NCBI RefSeq assembly: GCF_014274465.1
Contig: NZ_CP060394.1
Location: 310,001 to 374,000 of the forward strand
Direction: 5' to 3'
From: Alloacidobacterium dinghuense
GTDB lineage: Bacteria; Acidobacteriota; Terriglobia; Terriglobales; Acidobacteriaceae
DNA: 64,000 nt
The notes under the pieces were generated by a model. That model was not told the DNA's origin and did not search any database. It worked only from the letters and a program-made list of their open reading frames with translations. This document shows positions 50,710 through 61,800 of this stretch, piece after piece. The position numbers and the translations under genes were made by a program. Position 1 is the stretch's first letter. The number at the start of each line of letters is the position of its first letter.

Positions 50710-51022
50710 GGATACGCGAGGGGATCGCGCCATGAACCAGACGCGATCGGCGGTCGTTCTCTCGACAATATGTCGGTAATACAACTTCCTGAAGGATCTA
50801 CAACCATAGACACTTGCAAATCATGTAATTACTCGGCTGTCAATCGGGGAAACGAGCACACACTGTCACTTCTGCCAGTTTTCTGCCGGGCCCCATAGGC
50901 ATACGTTAGCTGCGTCAGCAGTCGTTCAGTGGCTGTGCTCTGAGTTTTCGAACTTACTGCTGGGAACAGTGTTGCTGTTTGTGAGTGCCCTTCCTCAGAG
51001 TATAGAAACCGGGAGTGTGTTC
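50710..51022. other. Control region of the RND efflux operon
   Basis: About 310 bases without a gene. CGACA-ATA-TGTCG (50763-50775) is a perfect-arm palindrome of the size bound by small repressors and may be an operator, although it lies some 250 bases before the adaptor start and close to the end of the GTPase gene. No TetR- or MarR-type gene is adjacent. Confidence 0.45.
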
Positions 51023-52291
51023 ATGCGGACTACGCGTGCGTTTCCCTTGTATGGATCGTCGCTGCTCGATTTGAAACAACGCAAGTGGACGACCCAATTG
51101 GTAAAGAGCCCAGACTGGGGCTCGGTGGCTATCGGATTATTTTTACTTGCGACGCTTGTTGGTTGCGCCAAAGAAGAACCGAAGGCTAAGCCGAGTCCGC
51201 CTGATGTCACGGTAGCAGATGTCGTGCAACAGGATGTTCCTGTTTACGGGGAGTGGGTGGCTCAACTGAACGGTCCGGTGAATGCCGAGATCACTCCAAA
51301 GGTGCAGGGCTACCTGCTGCAGCAGAATTATCAGAATGGCTTCTTCGTTAAGAAAGGCCAGCTTTTATTTACTCTCGATCCGCGCCAGTACGAGGCTGAG
51401 GTAGACCAGGCCAAAGCGCAGGTAGGTACCGCCGAGGCCAATTTGGCCAAGGCTAACAACGACGTCGCGCGCGATACCCCGCTGGCGGCCCAAAAGGCAA
51501 TCGCACAGAGAGACCTCGACACCGACTTAACCACCCAGCAGGCCATGCAGTCACAGCTGCAGGCCGCAAAGGCCAGTCAGGCGAACGCGGAGCTGAATCT
51601 TACCTGGACGAAAGTCTATTCACCAATCGACGGCATTGCTGGCGTTTCAAATTCGCAGATAGGCGATCTGGTGGGAACCAGCACGAAGATGGTGACTGTG
51701 TCACAGGTAAATCCCATCTGGGCTTACTTCAACCCGAGCGAGAGCCTTTTTCTCAAGTTTGCGCCAGAGGTTACGGCATTTATTACGGGGAGGCTCCCTA
51801 GGGGGAGTCGACCCCAGATGCCTGTCGAGCTGATCCAGGCGAATGATATCCCGTATTCCGCGAAGGGCAGAATCATTTATGTGAATCGGCAGGTTGGTAC
51901 AGGAACCGGCACGATCCAAATGGCCGCTGAATTTCCTAATCCGCAGGCTGTGCTCCGTCCAGGTGGATACGGCCGCGTGCGAATCAAAGTGGCTGACAAT
52001 GGCAACGCATTACTTGTGCCACAACCAGCTGTCATTGAAGTGCAATCGGATTACATGATTGTTGTGCTCAGTCCTGAAAACAAGGCAATGTTTCGGCCTG
52101 TAAAGGTGGGCGAACGAGTTGGGCCGAATTGGGTCATCACTGAGGGGCTGAAGCCGGGCGAGAAGGTTGTGGTCGAGGGCATTGAGAGGCTATCGTTGGC
52201 CGTCGCGGCAATGCCTCAGCTGGCAAAAGAGGGAATTCCCGTCAATCCGAAGCCATACGTGCCAGTTGCAGCCATTGGCGGAGGCAACTGA
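51023..52291 (+). CDS. RND efflux periplasmic adaptor, lipoprotein
   Basis: 422 residues from the ATG at 51023, which has GGGAG seven bases upstream; a TTG at 50969 is open but lacks this. Signal ends in lipobox L-V-G-C, so it is a lipoprotein held to the inner membrane. Order: lipoyl/barrel-sandwich halves (V-N-A-E-I-T-P-K-V-Q-G-Y and V-Y-S-P-I-D-G-I-A-G) around an alpha-helical hairpin (A-Q-V-G-T-A-E-A-N-L-A-K), then beta-barrel and membrane-proximal domains. AcrA/MexA family. Bridges the pump at 52294 and the channel at 55488. Unusually long, basic n-region of the signal. Confidence 0.93.
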   Translation: MRTTRAFPLYGSSLLDLKQRKWTTQLVKSPDWGSVAIGLFLLATLVGCAKEEPKAKPSPPDVTVADVVQQDVPVYGEWVAQLNGPVNAEITPKVQGYLLQQNYQNGFFVKKGQLLFTLDPRQYEAEVDQAKAQVGTAEANLAKANNDVARDTPLAAQKAIAQRDLDTDLTTQQAMQSQLQAAKASQANAELNLTWTKVYSPIDGIAGVSNSQIGDLVGTSTKMVTVSQVNPIWAYFNPSESLFLKFAPEVTAFITGRLPRGSRPQMPVELIQANDIPYSAKGRIIYVNRQVGTGTGTIQMAAEFPNPQAVLRPGGYGRVRIKVADNGNALLVPQPAVIEVQSDYMIVVLSPENKAMFRPVKVGERVGPNWVITEGLKPGEKVVVEGIERLSLAVAAMPQLAKEGIPVNPKPYVPVAAIGGGN

Positions 52292-52293
52292 TC

Positions 52294-55200
52294 ATGGCGA
52301 AATTCTTCATCAATCGACCCATCGTCGCGATGGTCATTGCGATTTTGATGGTGCTGGTCGGCGTGATCGCAACTCTCGAGCTTCCCATAGCGCAGTTTCC
52401 CGAGATTGCCGACCCGATGATCCAAGTGAAAGCCACCTATCCCGGTGCGGACGCGCAGACAATTGCTCAGTCGGTTGCAACTCCGATCGAGCAGCAGATG
52501 TCGGGTGTCTCCGGCATGAACTACATGTATTCATTGAGTGCGAGTTCCGGCGGCACGATGGGCCTCTATGTAGATTTTGCGTTAGGGACCAACATCAACA
52601 CCGACCAGATTCTGGCCCAGATGCGCAGCGGGCAGGCCAACTCGCAATTGCCATCTGAGGTGACCCAGCAAGGCGTGATCGTGCAGCCTGGGACGACTGC
52701 GCCATTTATGTTGCTCGACCTCTATTCTTCCGCCGGTACATACGACAACATTTTCCTGGCTAATTACGCCACCATCAATTTGCAGTATGCGCTGACTCGC
52801 ATTCAGGGAGTTGGCCAGGTTCAGATATTCGGCGCGGGACCCTATGCCATGCGCATATGGGTAAACCCTGATCGGCTAGCGAGCCTAGGTGTGACCGTGT
52901 CTGACATCACGAAGGCGGTCCAGGCTCAGAACAAGGTAAATCCTGCAGGCCAGATTGGAGGCGAGCCCGTCCCGGCCGGTCAGCAATTTACTTACAACGT
53001 GCGGGCTCCTGGCCGTTTACCTACGGCCCAGGAGTTTGGTGAGATCGTTGTCCGCGCAACGCCTGACGGATCGATTCTGCGGCTGAAGGATGTGGCGCGT
53101 ATCGAGCTGGGATCCCAATATTATTCGTATCAAGCGCGATTGGGAGTAGTGGGAGAAGGTAAGCCTGCACAATCCGCGGCCCTCGTCGCGCTATACCTCA
53201 CGCCCGGCAGCAACGCGCTGCAGACGCGAAGTAACGTCCTCAAGATGATGCAGGAAGCAAAAGGGCGGTTCCCGCAGGGCTTGGACTACATCGTAGCCCT
53301 TGACACGACCCTTGCCGTCAGCGCCGGTATCCACGAAATCTACAAGACACTGATAGAAGCTCTGATCCTAGTCATCATCGTCGTGTACATTTTCCTGCAG
53401 GGTTGGAGGGCAACGCTGATTCCGCTGCTCGCCGTACCCGTTTCACTGATCGGAACCTTTGTCGTCTTTCCGATACTCGGGTTCTCGATTAATACGCTAT
53501 CGCTTCTCGGGCTTGTTCTTGCGATTGGGCTGGTTGTGGACGATGCCATCGTCGTCGTAGAGGCGGTGGAACTCCATATCGAGCATGGGTTGAATCCCCA
53601 CGACGCTGCCGAGAAAGCGATGGAGGAGGTTTCGTCACCAGTCATTGCCATCGCACTCATTCTGGCCGCGGTGTTTCTTCCCACGGCCTTCGTTCCCGGC
53701 ATAACCGGACAGCTCTATAAGCAATTCGCAGTCACCATCGCGATTTCAGTGCTCTTCTCTGCATTTAATGCTCTGACGCTCAGCCCAGCGCTTGCCTCCT
53801 TGTTGTTGCGCCCTAGAAAAGAGGCGCGAGGGCCCCTCGGCATGTTCTTCCGCGGGTTCAACCGTGTCTTCGGGCATGCGACGGACGGGTACGTGAATGT
53901 GTGCAGGCACCTGATCCACAAGGCAATCTTTGCGTTTCTCATCCTCGGCCTGATCGTCGTTGGCGCCGGCTACTACGGGAAGAAAATCCCGACGAGCTTT
54001 CTACCTGATGAAGACCAGGGGTACCTGTACGGCGGGTTGCAATTGCCTAATGCGGCTTCGCTCCAACGCTCGTCGGATGCGGCACGCGCAGTTGAAAAAA
54101 TCATCATGGACACGCCCGGCGTGCAATATGTCAGCACGGTCGTCGGATACAGCCTGTTAAGCGGTGTTAACGCAACGTACAGCTCCTTCTTCTTTATCTC
54201 GCTGAAGCCTTGGGAAGAACGCAAGACTCCAGAGGAAAGCTACAACGGGATCAAGCGCCATCTGCAGGAAGCGCTCTCAAAAGATCCATCGGGGATTGCA
54301 TTTTCTTTCCCCCCGCCGGCCATTCCGGGTGTAGGCACTTCTGGAGGCGCTACTTTCATTCTTGAAGACAGGTCCGGTGGAAGTGTTGAGCTTCTTGCAA
54401 AAAATGCGCGGCTCTTTTGGGAGGAAGCGCGAAAACGACCGGAACTGGCGGGAGTCTTGACGACCGCACTGCTTAGCGTTCCTCAAGTTGGAGTCAACGT
54501 CGACAACGCCAAGGCCATGACTCAGCAGATCCAACTGGGTGACCTGTATCAAACGGTGCAGACATTTATGGGCGGGTCGCTGGTTAACTTTTTCAACCGC
54601 TTTGGCTTGCAGTGGCAGGTATATGTTCAGGCCGATGGCGATTTCCGGACCAACGCGGAGAATCTCGGCAAGTTTTACGTCAGGAACGCATCGGGTGACA
54701 TGGTTCCTTTGAGTACGCTTACTAGCACATATCCGCGCAGTGGCCCAGAGTTTCTCATGCGCTACAACCTGTTCAATTGCGTACAGATTAATGCCTCGGC
54801 GGCACCCGGTTACAGTTCCGGTCAGGTCATGGCAGCACTGGAAGACGTGTTCCACAAGACAATGCCCAGTCAGATGGGATTCGATTACATGGGAATGTCC
54901 TACCAGGAGCAAAAGGCGGCACAGGGTGTTTCTCCCGCTGTTATTTTTGGTCTGGCATTCTTCGTCGTCTTTCTCATCATGGCTGCGCAATACGAGAGTT
55001 GGACCTTGCCTTTCAGCGTATTGCTGGGTGTGCCGATCGCTGTGTTTGGAGCGCTCTTCGCACTTTATTACCGCGAGCTTGAAAATAATGTGTTTGCCCA
55101 GATCGGGCTAGTCATGCTGATTGGACTATCGGCCAAGAATGCCATTCTGATTGTGGAATTTGCCAAGCTCGAGTATGACAAAGGCAAGCCACTCATGGAA

Positions 55201-55485
55201 GCGTCCCTGACCGGCGCCAGATTGAGACTGCGACCCATTCTGATGACTGCATTCGCCTTCATTTTGGGTTGTGTGCCGTTGTATACGGCGACCGGTGCAG
55301 GCGCTATCTCGCGCCAGGTGCTGGGAACCGCCGTGATCGGGGGCATGCTCGCCTCCACCGTCATCGCAATCTTCTTCGTTCCGGTCTTCTTTGATGTAGT
55401 GGAACGCTTCGGCAACCTCTTCAGTAAAGAGAAAGAAAAACCGCCAGCTACTTTGCCAACCGTCACGCACTCGGAGGGGGACTAG
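52294..55485 (+). CDS. RND multidrug efflux transporter (HAE1, AcrB-like)
   Basis: 1063 residues, twelve membrane helices and two large periplasmic loops. Proton-relay residues are intact: the Asp pair in G-L-V-V-D-D-A-I-V-V-V-E-A-V-E (helix 4) and the Lys in G-L-S-A-K-N-A-I-L-I-V-E-F-A (helix 10). Starts M-A-K-F-F-I-N-R-P-I-V-A as typical for the hydrophobe/amphiphile exporters. Pumps drugs or other amphiphiles from the periplasm or inner membrane to the outside, driven by protons. Two bases after the adaptor stop; the outer-membrane factor follows two bases later. Confidence 0.96.
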   Translation: MAKFFINRPIVAMVIAILMVLVGVIATLELPIAQFPEIADPMIQVKATYPGADAQTIAQSVATPIEQQMSGVSGMNYMYSLSASSGGTMGLYVDFALGTNINTDQILAQMRSGQANSQLPSEVTQQGVIVQPGTTAPFMLLDLYSSAGTYDNIFLANYATINLQYALTRIQGVGQVQIFGAGPYAMRIWVNPDRLASLGVTVSDITKAVQAQNKVNPAGQIGGEPVPAGQQFTYNVRAPGRLPTAQEFGEIVVRATPDGSILRLKDVARIELGSQYYSYQARLGVVGEGKPAQSAALVALYLTPGSNALQTRSNVLKMMQEAKGRFPQGLDYIVALDTTLAVSAGIHEIYKTLIEALILVIIVVYIFLQGWRATLIPLLAVPVSLIGTFVVFPILGFSINTLSLLGLVLAIGLVVDDAIVVVEAVELHIEHGLNPHDAAEKAMEEVSSPVIAIALILAAVFLPTAFVPGITGQLYKQFAVTIAISVLFSAFNALTLSPALASLLLRPRKEARGPLGMFFRGFNRVFGHATDGYVNVCRHLIHKAIFAFLILGLIVVGAGYYGKKIPTSFLPDEDQGYLYGGLQLPNAASLQRSSDAARAVEKIIMDTPGVQYVSTVVGYSLLSGVNATYSSFFFISLKPWEERKTPEESYNGIKRHLQEALSKDPSGIAFSFPPPAIPGVGTSGGATFILEDRSGGSVELLAKNARLFWEEARKRPELAGVLTTALLSVPQVGVNVDNAKAMTQQIQLGDLYQTVQTFMGGSLVNFFNRFGLQWQVYVQADGDFRTNAENLGKFYVRNASGDMVPLSTLTSTYPRSGPEFLMRYNLFNCVQINASAAPGYSSGQVMAALEDVFHKTMPSQMGFDYMGMSYQEQKAAQGVSPAVIFGLAFFVVFLIMAAQYESWTLPFSVLLGVPIAVFGALFALYYRELENNVFAQIGLVMLIGLSAKNAILIVEFAKLEYDKGKPLMEASLTGARLRLRPILMTAFAFILGCVPLYTATGAGAISRQVLGTAVIGGMLASTVIAIFFVPVFFDVVERFGNLFSKEKEKPPATLPTVTHSEGD

Positions 55486-55487
55486 CC

Positions 55488-56879
55488 ATGATCGATAGGG
55501 CTTGGCTGGTTCTCCTCGTCTTAACGCTGACGGGCTGCACTGTAGGCCCAAATTACAAGCGTCCGCAGATCGCCGCTCCAGATGCCTACCGCGGACTCGC
55601 TCCCGACGCAGCGGCTCAGACCACAGCGTCGATTGCCGATGAAAAGTGGTGGACTGTCTTCGACGATCAACAACTGCAAGCCTTGATTCGTAAAGCACTG
55701 GCGCAAAACTATGACGTGCGCATTGCGGCGACTCGCGTCTTGCAGGCGCAGGCCCAGGTGGGAATCACGCGCGCGGATCAGTTTCCGGCCATTTATGGTG
55801 GCGCGTCTGCAGCCAACACACGCATACCTAAGACAAAACTGCTGGACGCGACAAATACCAGCTCAAACCTCGTGAACCTTTCACTGTCGTGGGAGCTGGA
55901 TTTTTGGGGAAAGTATCGCAGAGCAACTGAGTCGGCACGCGCCAGCTTGCTCGCAACAGAATGGGGTCAAAAGGCTGTGATCTGGAGCCTCGTGAGCAAT
56001 GTTGCGTCCGCATATTTTCAATTGCTGGAATTGGATGCTGAGATGGAGATATCGCGCCGGACGCTGACGTCCCGCAAAGAATCACTACGGCTGGTAGAGA
56101 TACGCCAAACCGGCGGCACGACCTCCATGATCGATGTACGCCAATCTGAGCAGCTGGTTTACACGGCAGCTGCGAGCATTCCTGATCTTGAACGGCGGAT
56201 CGAGCAGCAGGAAAATTTGATCAGCATTCTTTTGGGCGATAACCCCGAACCCATCACACGTGGAAAGACTCTAGTCGAAAACCACTTTCCACCCACGGTT
56301 CCCGCAGGTCTACCTTCATCTTTGCTGGAAAGGCGACCCGATATTCAATCTGCCGAGCAACAACTGGTTGCAGCCAACGCGCAAATTGGGGTAGCAAAAG
56401 CGGCGTACTTTCCAGATATCAGCTTAACGGCAATAGCCGGCTATAACAGTACAGCTCTTACGAATCTCTTCACAGGCCCGGCAGGTTTCTGGAGTTTCGG
56501 TGGCCAATTGGCTCAGCCTATCTTCACCGCCGGAAAGCTTCGCTCCAATGTCAGGCTGGCGGAGGCTCAACAGCAGGAAGGGGTGCTGTTCTACCAGCAG
56601 TCCATTCAGCAGGCTTTCGGTGAAGTTTCAGACTCGTTGATAGCGTACAGGAAGGACCAGGAATATCGTGCTCAGGAGGAGTTGTTGACTGTTGCGGCGC
56701 AAGACACCGTCCGGCTAGCAAATGTTCGCTATGATGGCGGCGTCACGAGCTACTTGGAAGTACTAGACAGTGACACACGATACTTCAACGCTCAAATCGC
56801 TTTGGCCCAAGCAGAGCTCAATGAGCGGCTGGCGCTGGTGCAACTCTACAATGCACTCGGCGGGGGATGGCAACAGTAA
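55488..56879 (+). CDS. RND outer-membrane channel lipoprotein (OprM/NodT type)
   Basis: 463 residues. Lipobox L-T-G-C at about 14-17 followed by T-V-G-P-N-Y-K-R-P, the usual start of mature OprM-like proteins. Two OEP repeats of long helices with beta-barrel strands; G-Q-L-A-Q-P-I-F and T-S-Y-L-E-V-L-D are family motifs. Forms the trimeric exit duct for the pump. Completes a three-gene operon. The gene ends in A-L-G-G-G-W. Confidence 0.94.
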   Translation: MIDRAWLVLLVLTLTGCTVGPNYKRPQIAAPDAYRGLAPDAAAQTTASIADEKWWTVFDDQQLQALIRKALAQNYDVRIAATRVLQAQAQVGITRADQFPAIYGGASAANTRIPKTKLLDATNTSSNLVNLSLSWELDFWGKYRRATESARASLLATEWGQKAVIWSLVSNVASAYFQLLELDAEMEISRRTLTSRKESLRLVEIRQTGGTTSMIDVRQSEQLVYTAAASIPDLERRIEQQENLISILLGDNPEPITRGKTLVENHFPPTVPAGLPSSLLERRPDIQSAEQQLVAANAQIGVAKAAYFPDISLTAIAGYNSTALTNLFTGPAGFWSFGGQLAQPIFTAGKLRSNVRLAEAQQQEGVLFYQQSIQQAFGEVSDSLIAYRKDQEYRAQEELLTVAAQDTVRLANVRYDGGVTSYLEVLDSDTRYFNAQIALAQAELNERLALVQLYNALGGGWQQ

Positions 56880-56910
56880 ACGCGGAGAGTCTGAATTTCG
56901 CGATGAATAA

Positions 56911-57597
56911 AACGATCAAGCAATTGTTCTTTCTCTTAGCCATCTCTGGGCTGATAGTTCGAATGCCACGGATGTCAGTTACCATGCGACTCTGGCGTAC
57001 TATGACATTCAGTCTCAGCTTCGGAGTCTGTTCCCAAACCTGCTTCTTGAAATCTGCAATGATGGTGGCAGAATGGTGGATTTTAGCAGCGCGGCGAACG
57101 GGGACTATTTCTCAATCTCGGATTCGTATGATCCGTTATCGAACCGGCGAGCCTTTTTCGATGCGAGCTATGTTCTGCCACCGGCAATGCTCGAAACCTA
57201 CGTTGAAAAATGGCCAACGGCGTCCATCGATAATTTTCGATATGTGTTGCGTAGCGGCATGATGGGGTGGTTCACGCTGATGCTTGATACGGCATGGAAT
57301 GCGGAAGAGCATGCAACCGCTCGTAAAGCAATCGCGCCCTATAAATCAGAGCTGAGACCCCTGATCAGAGAAGCTGATCTTTATCACGTTTCGCCTCGAC
57401 CTGATGGTGTTCACTGGGATGGGACCGAATATTTCGATGGCGTGCATGGCAAGGGTGTCCTCTTTGCCTTTCATGGATCATCAACTGACGAGCCACGGCA
57501 CGCATTTGTATTACAAGGCTTGAAACCGGAGGGATATATCAACTTTCATTTCAAGACCACACTTCCCAAGACCATCGTCTTTCAGGTCGCGAACTGA
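56911..57597 (+). pseudogene. C-terminal relic of a GH36-type alpha-galactosidase
   Basis: One open frame with no start, from the in-frame stop at 56908-56910 to TGA at 57595-57597 (228 codons). From about 56960 it reads like the last third of a bacterial alpha-galactosidase: L-F-P-N-L-L-L-E-I-C-N-D-G-G-R-M-V-D-F (acid/base region), D-P-L-S-N-R-R-A-F-F-D-A-S-Y, and S-G-M-M-G-W-F-T-L-M, ending with a beta-sandwich-like tail. The nucleophile region and the rest of the TIM barrel are absent, replaced by the end of the efflux operon. An ATG at 56903 opens another frame and is not the gene start. Likely a deletion remnant left when the RND genes and a galactosidase gene were joined. Confidence 0.75.
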
Positions 57598-57689
57598 TGA
57601 GAGACGGCGCACAAGTGTTTCTTCCTGTTTCGAATCCTTCAGAGCTCGTTTTTATTAAAGAAATTTCCAAGTGACACTGATTCGTGTAC

Positions 57690-58847
57690 TCAGTTGCCAG
57701 TTACGTGAATTGCCAGCATGGTAATATCGTCATCCAAGTCTTCGCTCAGACCACGAGCCGCCCACCGAGATAATTCCTGAAGCAAATGATCTGCAAATTG
57801 ATTTGCATCTGGGCTCTGTTCCATTGCAAGGAATTGCTTGAAGCGCTCTGCGCCGAATTCAAGACCCAATTGATTTGTAGTTTCCGGAATACCGTCGGTG
57901 TAAAGCAGGCACCAGTCGCCGCTCTTAAGGGGCAGGTCAACAGAAGAGTACGTTGCCCATGGAAATTTGCCGAGAAACAAGCCATTCTCTTCTATGGATC
58001 GTATCCCATCAGAGGAGGCACTCCAGAACAACAGGGGAGGGTGTCCAGCGCCTGCATACTTTAATGTTTTCTTTGCCATGTCGACGAAAAGGTATGCCGC
58101 TGTAACGTAATGATGCTGGAATTTGCCGCACAGCGTCTCGTTCAAACCCGATAATACCCGGGCTGGATCGGCAGCATGTGCAACTTGAGCGGCCAGTGCA
58201 ATCTTCAGCATTGAAGCGATGAGCGCGGCGGGCATACCGTGTCCAGAGACGTCGGCAACCAGAATCCCCATGCGTTCTTTGTCGACAATAATGAAATCAT
58301 AGAAGTCGCCTGCGACCGATGTCATGGGAATGTAGCGAGCAGCAATCTCCAGGCCTTCGAGGGTTGGGATCTCCGTTGGAAGAATTGACAGCTGGATTTC
58401 CCGCGCGGTCTCCATTTCCTTTTGGATCGTCTTCAATTGCTGCGCGAGTTGCTCGCGGATTCCGCGGAGCACTAGATGAGTTTCCACGCGCGCCATCACA
58501 ACTGCCGGTGAAAACGGCTTGTGAATGTAATCGACCGCCCCGACCTGGAAGCCTCTTGTCTCATCTTCAATCTCGGTTTGCCCCGTAAGAAAGATCACAG
58601 GGATATCTTTTGTATCCGGATTTGATTTCAATCGCGAACATACCTCGTACCCGTCCATCTCAGGCATCATGACGTCGAGGAGAATGAGATCCGGATAAGG
58701 TAGTGTGCTGGCTAGTTCAAGTGCCTTCGCACCGTTGGTCGCTATCCGAATTCTGTATGTGTCTTTCAGAATTGAATTCACGACTTGAATGTTGGCCGGA
58801 GCATCATCTACCAAAAGAATGGTCTTTTTTTGATCTGGCTGATTCAT
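57690..58847 (-). CDS. Response regulator with PP2C-type phosphatase output (RsbU-like)
   Basis: 385 residues. N-terminal receiver domain with L-L-V-D-D, phospho-acceptor Asp58 in L-L-D-V-M-M-P and H-K-P-F-S-P; a coiled-coil linker (about 130-155, E-M-E-T-A-R-E-I-Q); then a SpoIIE/RsbU PPM phosphatase with [14 protein letters not shown] and L-Y-T-D-G-I-P-E metal-binding motifs. Such proteins dephosphorylate an anti-anti-sigma factor to turn on a stress or envelope response. Its ATG overlaps the stop of the hybrid kinase (ATGA), which marks that kinase as its partner. No anti-sigma or STAS gene is in the window. Confidence 0.93.
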   Translation of the reverse strand: MNQPDQKKTILLVDDAPANIQVVNSILKDTYRIRIATNGAKALELASTLPYPDLILLDVMMPEMDGYEVCSRLKSNPDTKDIPVIFLTGQTEIEDETRGFQVGAVDYIHKPFSPAVVMARVETHLVLRGIREQLAQQLKTIQKEMETAREIQLSILPTEIPTLEGLEIAARYIPMTSVAGDFYDFIIVDKERMGILVADVSGHGMPAALIASMLKIALAAQVAHAADPARVLSGLNETLCGKFQHHYVTAAYLFVDMAKKTLKYAGAGHPPLLFWSASSDGIRSIEENGLFLGKFPWATYSSVDLPLKSGDWCLLYTDGIPETTNQLGLEFGAERFKQFLAMEQSPDANQFADHLLQELSRWAARGLSEDLDDDITMLAIHVTGN

Positions 58848-61800
58848 TTCACTTCCCGTTTCGCGCTCACATCGTCAGTGATCTCATCAAGCGTTACGAG
58901 CGCTTTCTCAAAATCAAACTCACTGATGAAAGCGCCTAACGCATCTAGTTTGGATTTCTCCACAACTACTCCAACCGCTTCCTGAAGACGATGAAATACC
59001 TCTTCCGCAGCTCCGTCACTTGCCTGGAGCAGGCTTTTGAGTTGAGAGATCGCATCAGCTGTCGCTTCTCCATTGAACGGCGGCTGCACTTCGTCGCTTT
59101 TGTTGAACTGCGGTTCGTGCAATACGCGCTTGATGATGTCAACCTGAGTTCCAAGGATTGCTGCAAACTCGTCGAGCAGTGGGAGGACCGAGTCACTTCC
59201 GTCGCGAATTGCTTTTTCCAGGTTCTGAGCCGCAGACTGGACATCGGTTATTCCAAGATTTCCGGCGACGCCTTTCGCCGTATGAGCGACGCGTTCCGCC
59301 AGCTTGAGATCCCCGCTCGCAATTGCAGCCAGAATCTCGGAGGCGGCGTCGCCTTGTTTCGCGGCAAATTGCATCAGCAGATTGCGGTAGAGATGCTTGT
59401 TACCCGCAACGCGATTCAGGCCGTCCGCCATATTGATGCCTGCGATCTCCGGTAGTCTCTCCTCATCAGGGGTGCTTACGGTTTTTTCTTGCGCCTCGGC
59501 GGTTTGCTTTGGACGCGGTTTTGCCCATCGCAGCAAAGTGGAAAACAGGGTATCCGGATCAATCGGTTTCGGCACATGATCGTTCATGCCTGCATCGAGG
59601 CAGCGTTGGCGTTCTTCAACAAGAGCATGAGCGGTCATTGCGATAATTGGGAACTTCTGCAAACGTGGATCACTCCGCAGCAGCCTGGTTGCGGTGATAC
59701 CGTCCATCTCGGGCATTTGCAGGTCCATGAACACCACATCGAATGGCGGAGGCCGATCGCCTTCAGTCAGGATTTTTACTGCTTCTCCACCATGATTGGC
59801 CAAGGTTACGATTGCTCCGGCGCTCTCCAGCAATTCCGTGGCAACCTGCTGGTTCATCTCGTTGTCTTCAACCAGCAGGATCCGGATGCCGGTCGCGTCG
59901 TGCAAAACGGCGTCGTCTTTTCTCGCGAGAGAACGGTGCTCCTCGGGCCCCGCAACACCGAACAAATCGACAAGAGTGTCATAGAGCAGCGACGAATTGA
60001 CAGGCTTCAGCAAGTAGCTGTCGATTCCAATTTCCTCCGCTTTCGCCCGGATGTCGTCTCTTCCGAATGCTGTCACCATCACGATTTTTGGAATGTGCTG
60101 CAGCCGATCACTGCGCTTGATGATGCGGCTCGCCTCCAGACCGTCCATCCCTGGCATGTGCCAATCCATCAACACCAGTCGATAAGGATCCTGAGAATCT
60201 GCGGCCACGATTTCCCGCACGGCATCCTCCCCGGACGAAACCGATTCAGCTTTGAGCGCGAATACGCGTAGTGCATCGGTCAGAATCTCGCACGCCTGTG
60301 CGTTGTCATCGACAACGAGGGCGCGAACACCCGCCAGATCAGGGATGAAGCGTTTGTGTTTCTCTGCGGTTCCAATGCCGAACCAGGCATTGAAATGAAA
60401 GGTGCTGCCTACGCCAGGCTCACTTTCGGCCCAGATGTTACCCTCCATCATCTCTACCAAGCGCTTAGAAATTGATAGCCCGAGCCCGGTGCCGCCGTAC
60501 TTTCGCGTCGTCGAGGTGTCCGCCTGCGCGAACGCTTGGAACAGGCGAGCGCTCTGCTCGGGTGTCATGCCTATGCCACTGTCGCGGACTGAGAACCTCA
60601 CCTTGACGCGGTCTGCCAGCTGCTCTTCCAGAGCAACTGTCACTAGCACCTCGCCGCGTTCGGTGAACTTGACCGCGTTATTTACGAGGTTGATCAGAAT
60701 TTGTCCAAGGCGTAGTGGGTCGCCGATCAGATTGGGCGGGATGTCGTGCTGTGGTGCGATCAAAAATTCGAGGTTCTTGTCGTGAGCCTTCTGACCAACA
60801 ATCGTCGATAGATTGTCGAGGACGTTTTCCAGCCTGAAATCTGTCTTCTCGATATCAAGCTTGCCCGCTTCGATCTTGGAGAAATCGAGGATGTCGTTGA
60901 TTATCCCAAGGAGCGCCTGCGCTGCAGATTTCACCTTCTTCAGATAGTCTTCCTGCTTAGGAGATAGTTGGGTCTTCAAAGCAAGATGTGTCATGCCGAT
61001 GATGGCGTTCATCGGTGTTCGGATTTCATGGCTCATGTTGGCCAGAAAATCCGACTTGGCTTTTGTGGCCGCTTCTGCGGCTTCTTTCGCAACTGCCAGC
61101 TCTGCAGCCTGTACACGTGTCTGTTCCAGCAGTTTCCTCGTCTCAAGCTTGCTGAGAAGGATCTTGGTATTGAGCGCCACGGTGGGTAAGAGCGCGTCGA
61201 GAAGCGCCTGCTGGCGTGCTGACACTGCGACGGAAGGCGCCAACTCAATAACAGCCAGAACAGCGTCTTGATTGATCACCGGTACAAAGAGGACGCACGC
61301 AGGCGTCACGATCCCGACACCTGCAGAAACCTGGAGAGGCTCATCCGTCGTCGAAGCAATCTGAAGGGTACGTCGCTCGATAGCGGCTTGGCCCACCAGG
61401 GCCTCGCCAAGCGCAAACTCCCGCGGTTTTGTCGAAATATCCGTTGCGAATGCGCCGACGCGAGCGAAGCGCGCACGGTCTTGTTCAGCTAGATAGAACG
61501 CGCCATACAGGAGATTGAACGACTCCGAGATCCGCGAGAGCAGGATTGTAGCGAACTCCGCTGAGTCGTCTGCTGATTGCAGTCGCTCAACCGTGGCAGC
61601 GACCTCAGCTTTGACCCATCCCTGCGTCTCGCGCTCTCGGGCGGCGGCCTGCAAGGCCTGCAAGGCACGGCTCATCTCGCCAATCTCATTGGGGCGGTGG
61701 AGATTGGTGATTGGTTCATCCAGACGTCCAGCCACCACATCCAGAATGCGGCCGCGGAATGATAACACCACCTTCACCACCTCGACCTGTACGATCGTGA

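Noticed and set aside
56867-57262. 131-codon frame after the outer-membrane factor
   Set aside because: Product is unlike any protein, and the overlapping frame encodes clear alpha-galactosidase sequence.
57675-57694. ACTGA-N9-TCAGT hairpin near 57690 as a terminator
   Set aside because: Stem is only 5 bp, overlaps the stop codon and has no T run.
59489-60271. 260-codon plus-strand frame inside the hybrid kinase
   Set aside because: Antisense to well-conserved receiver domains; no independent evidence.
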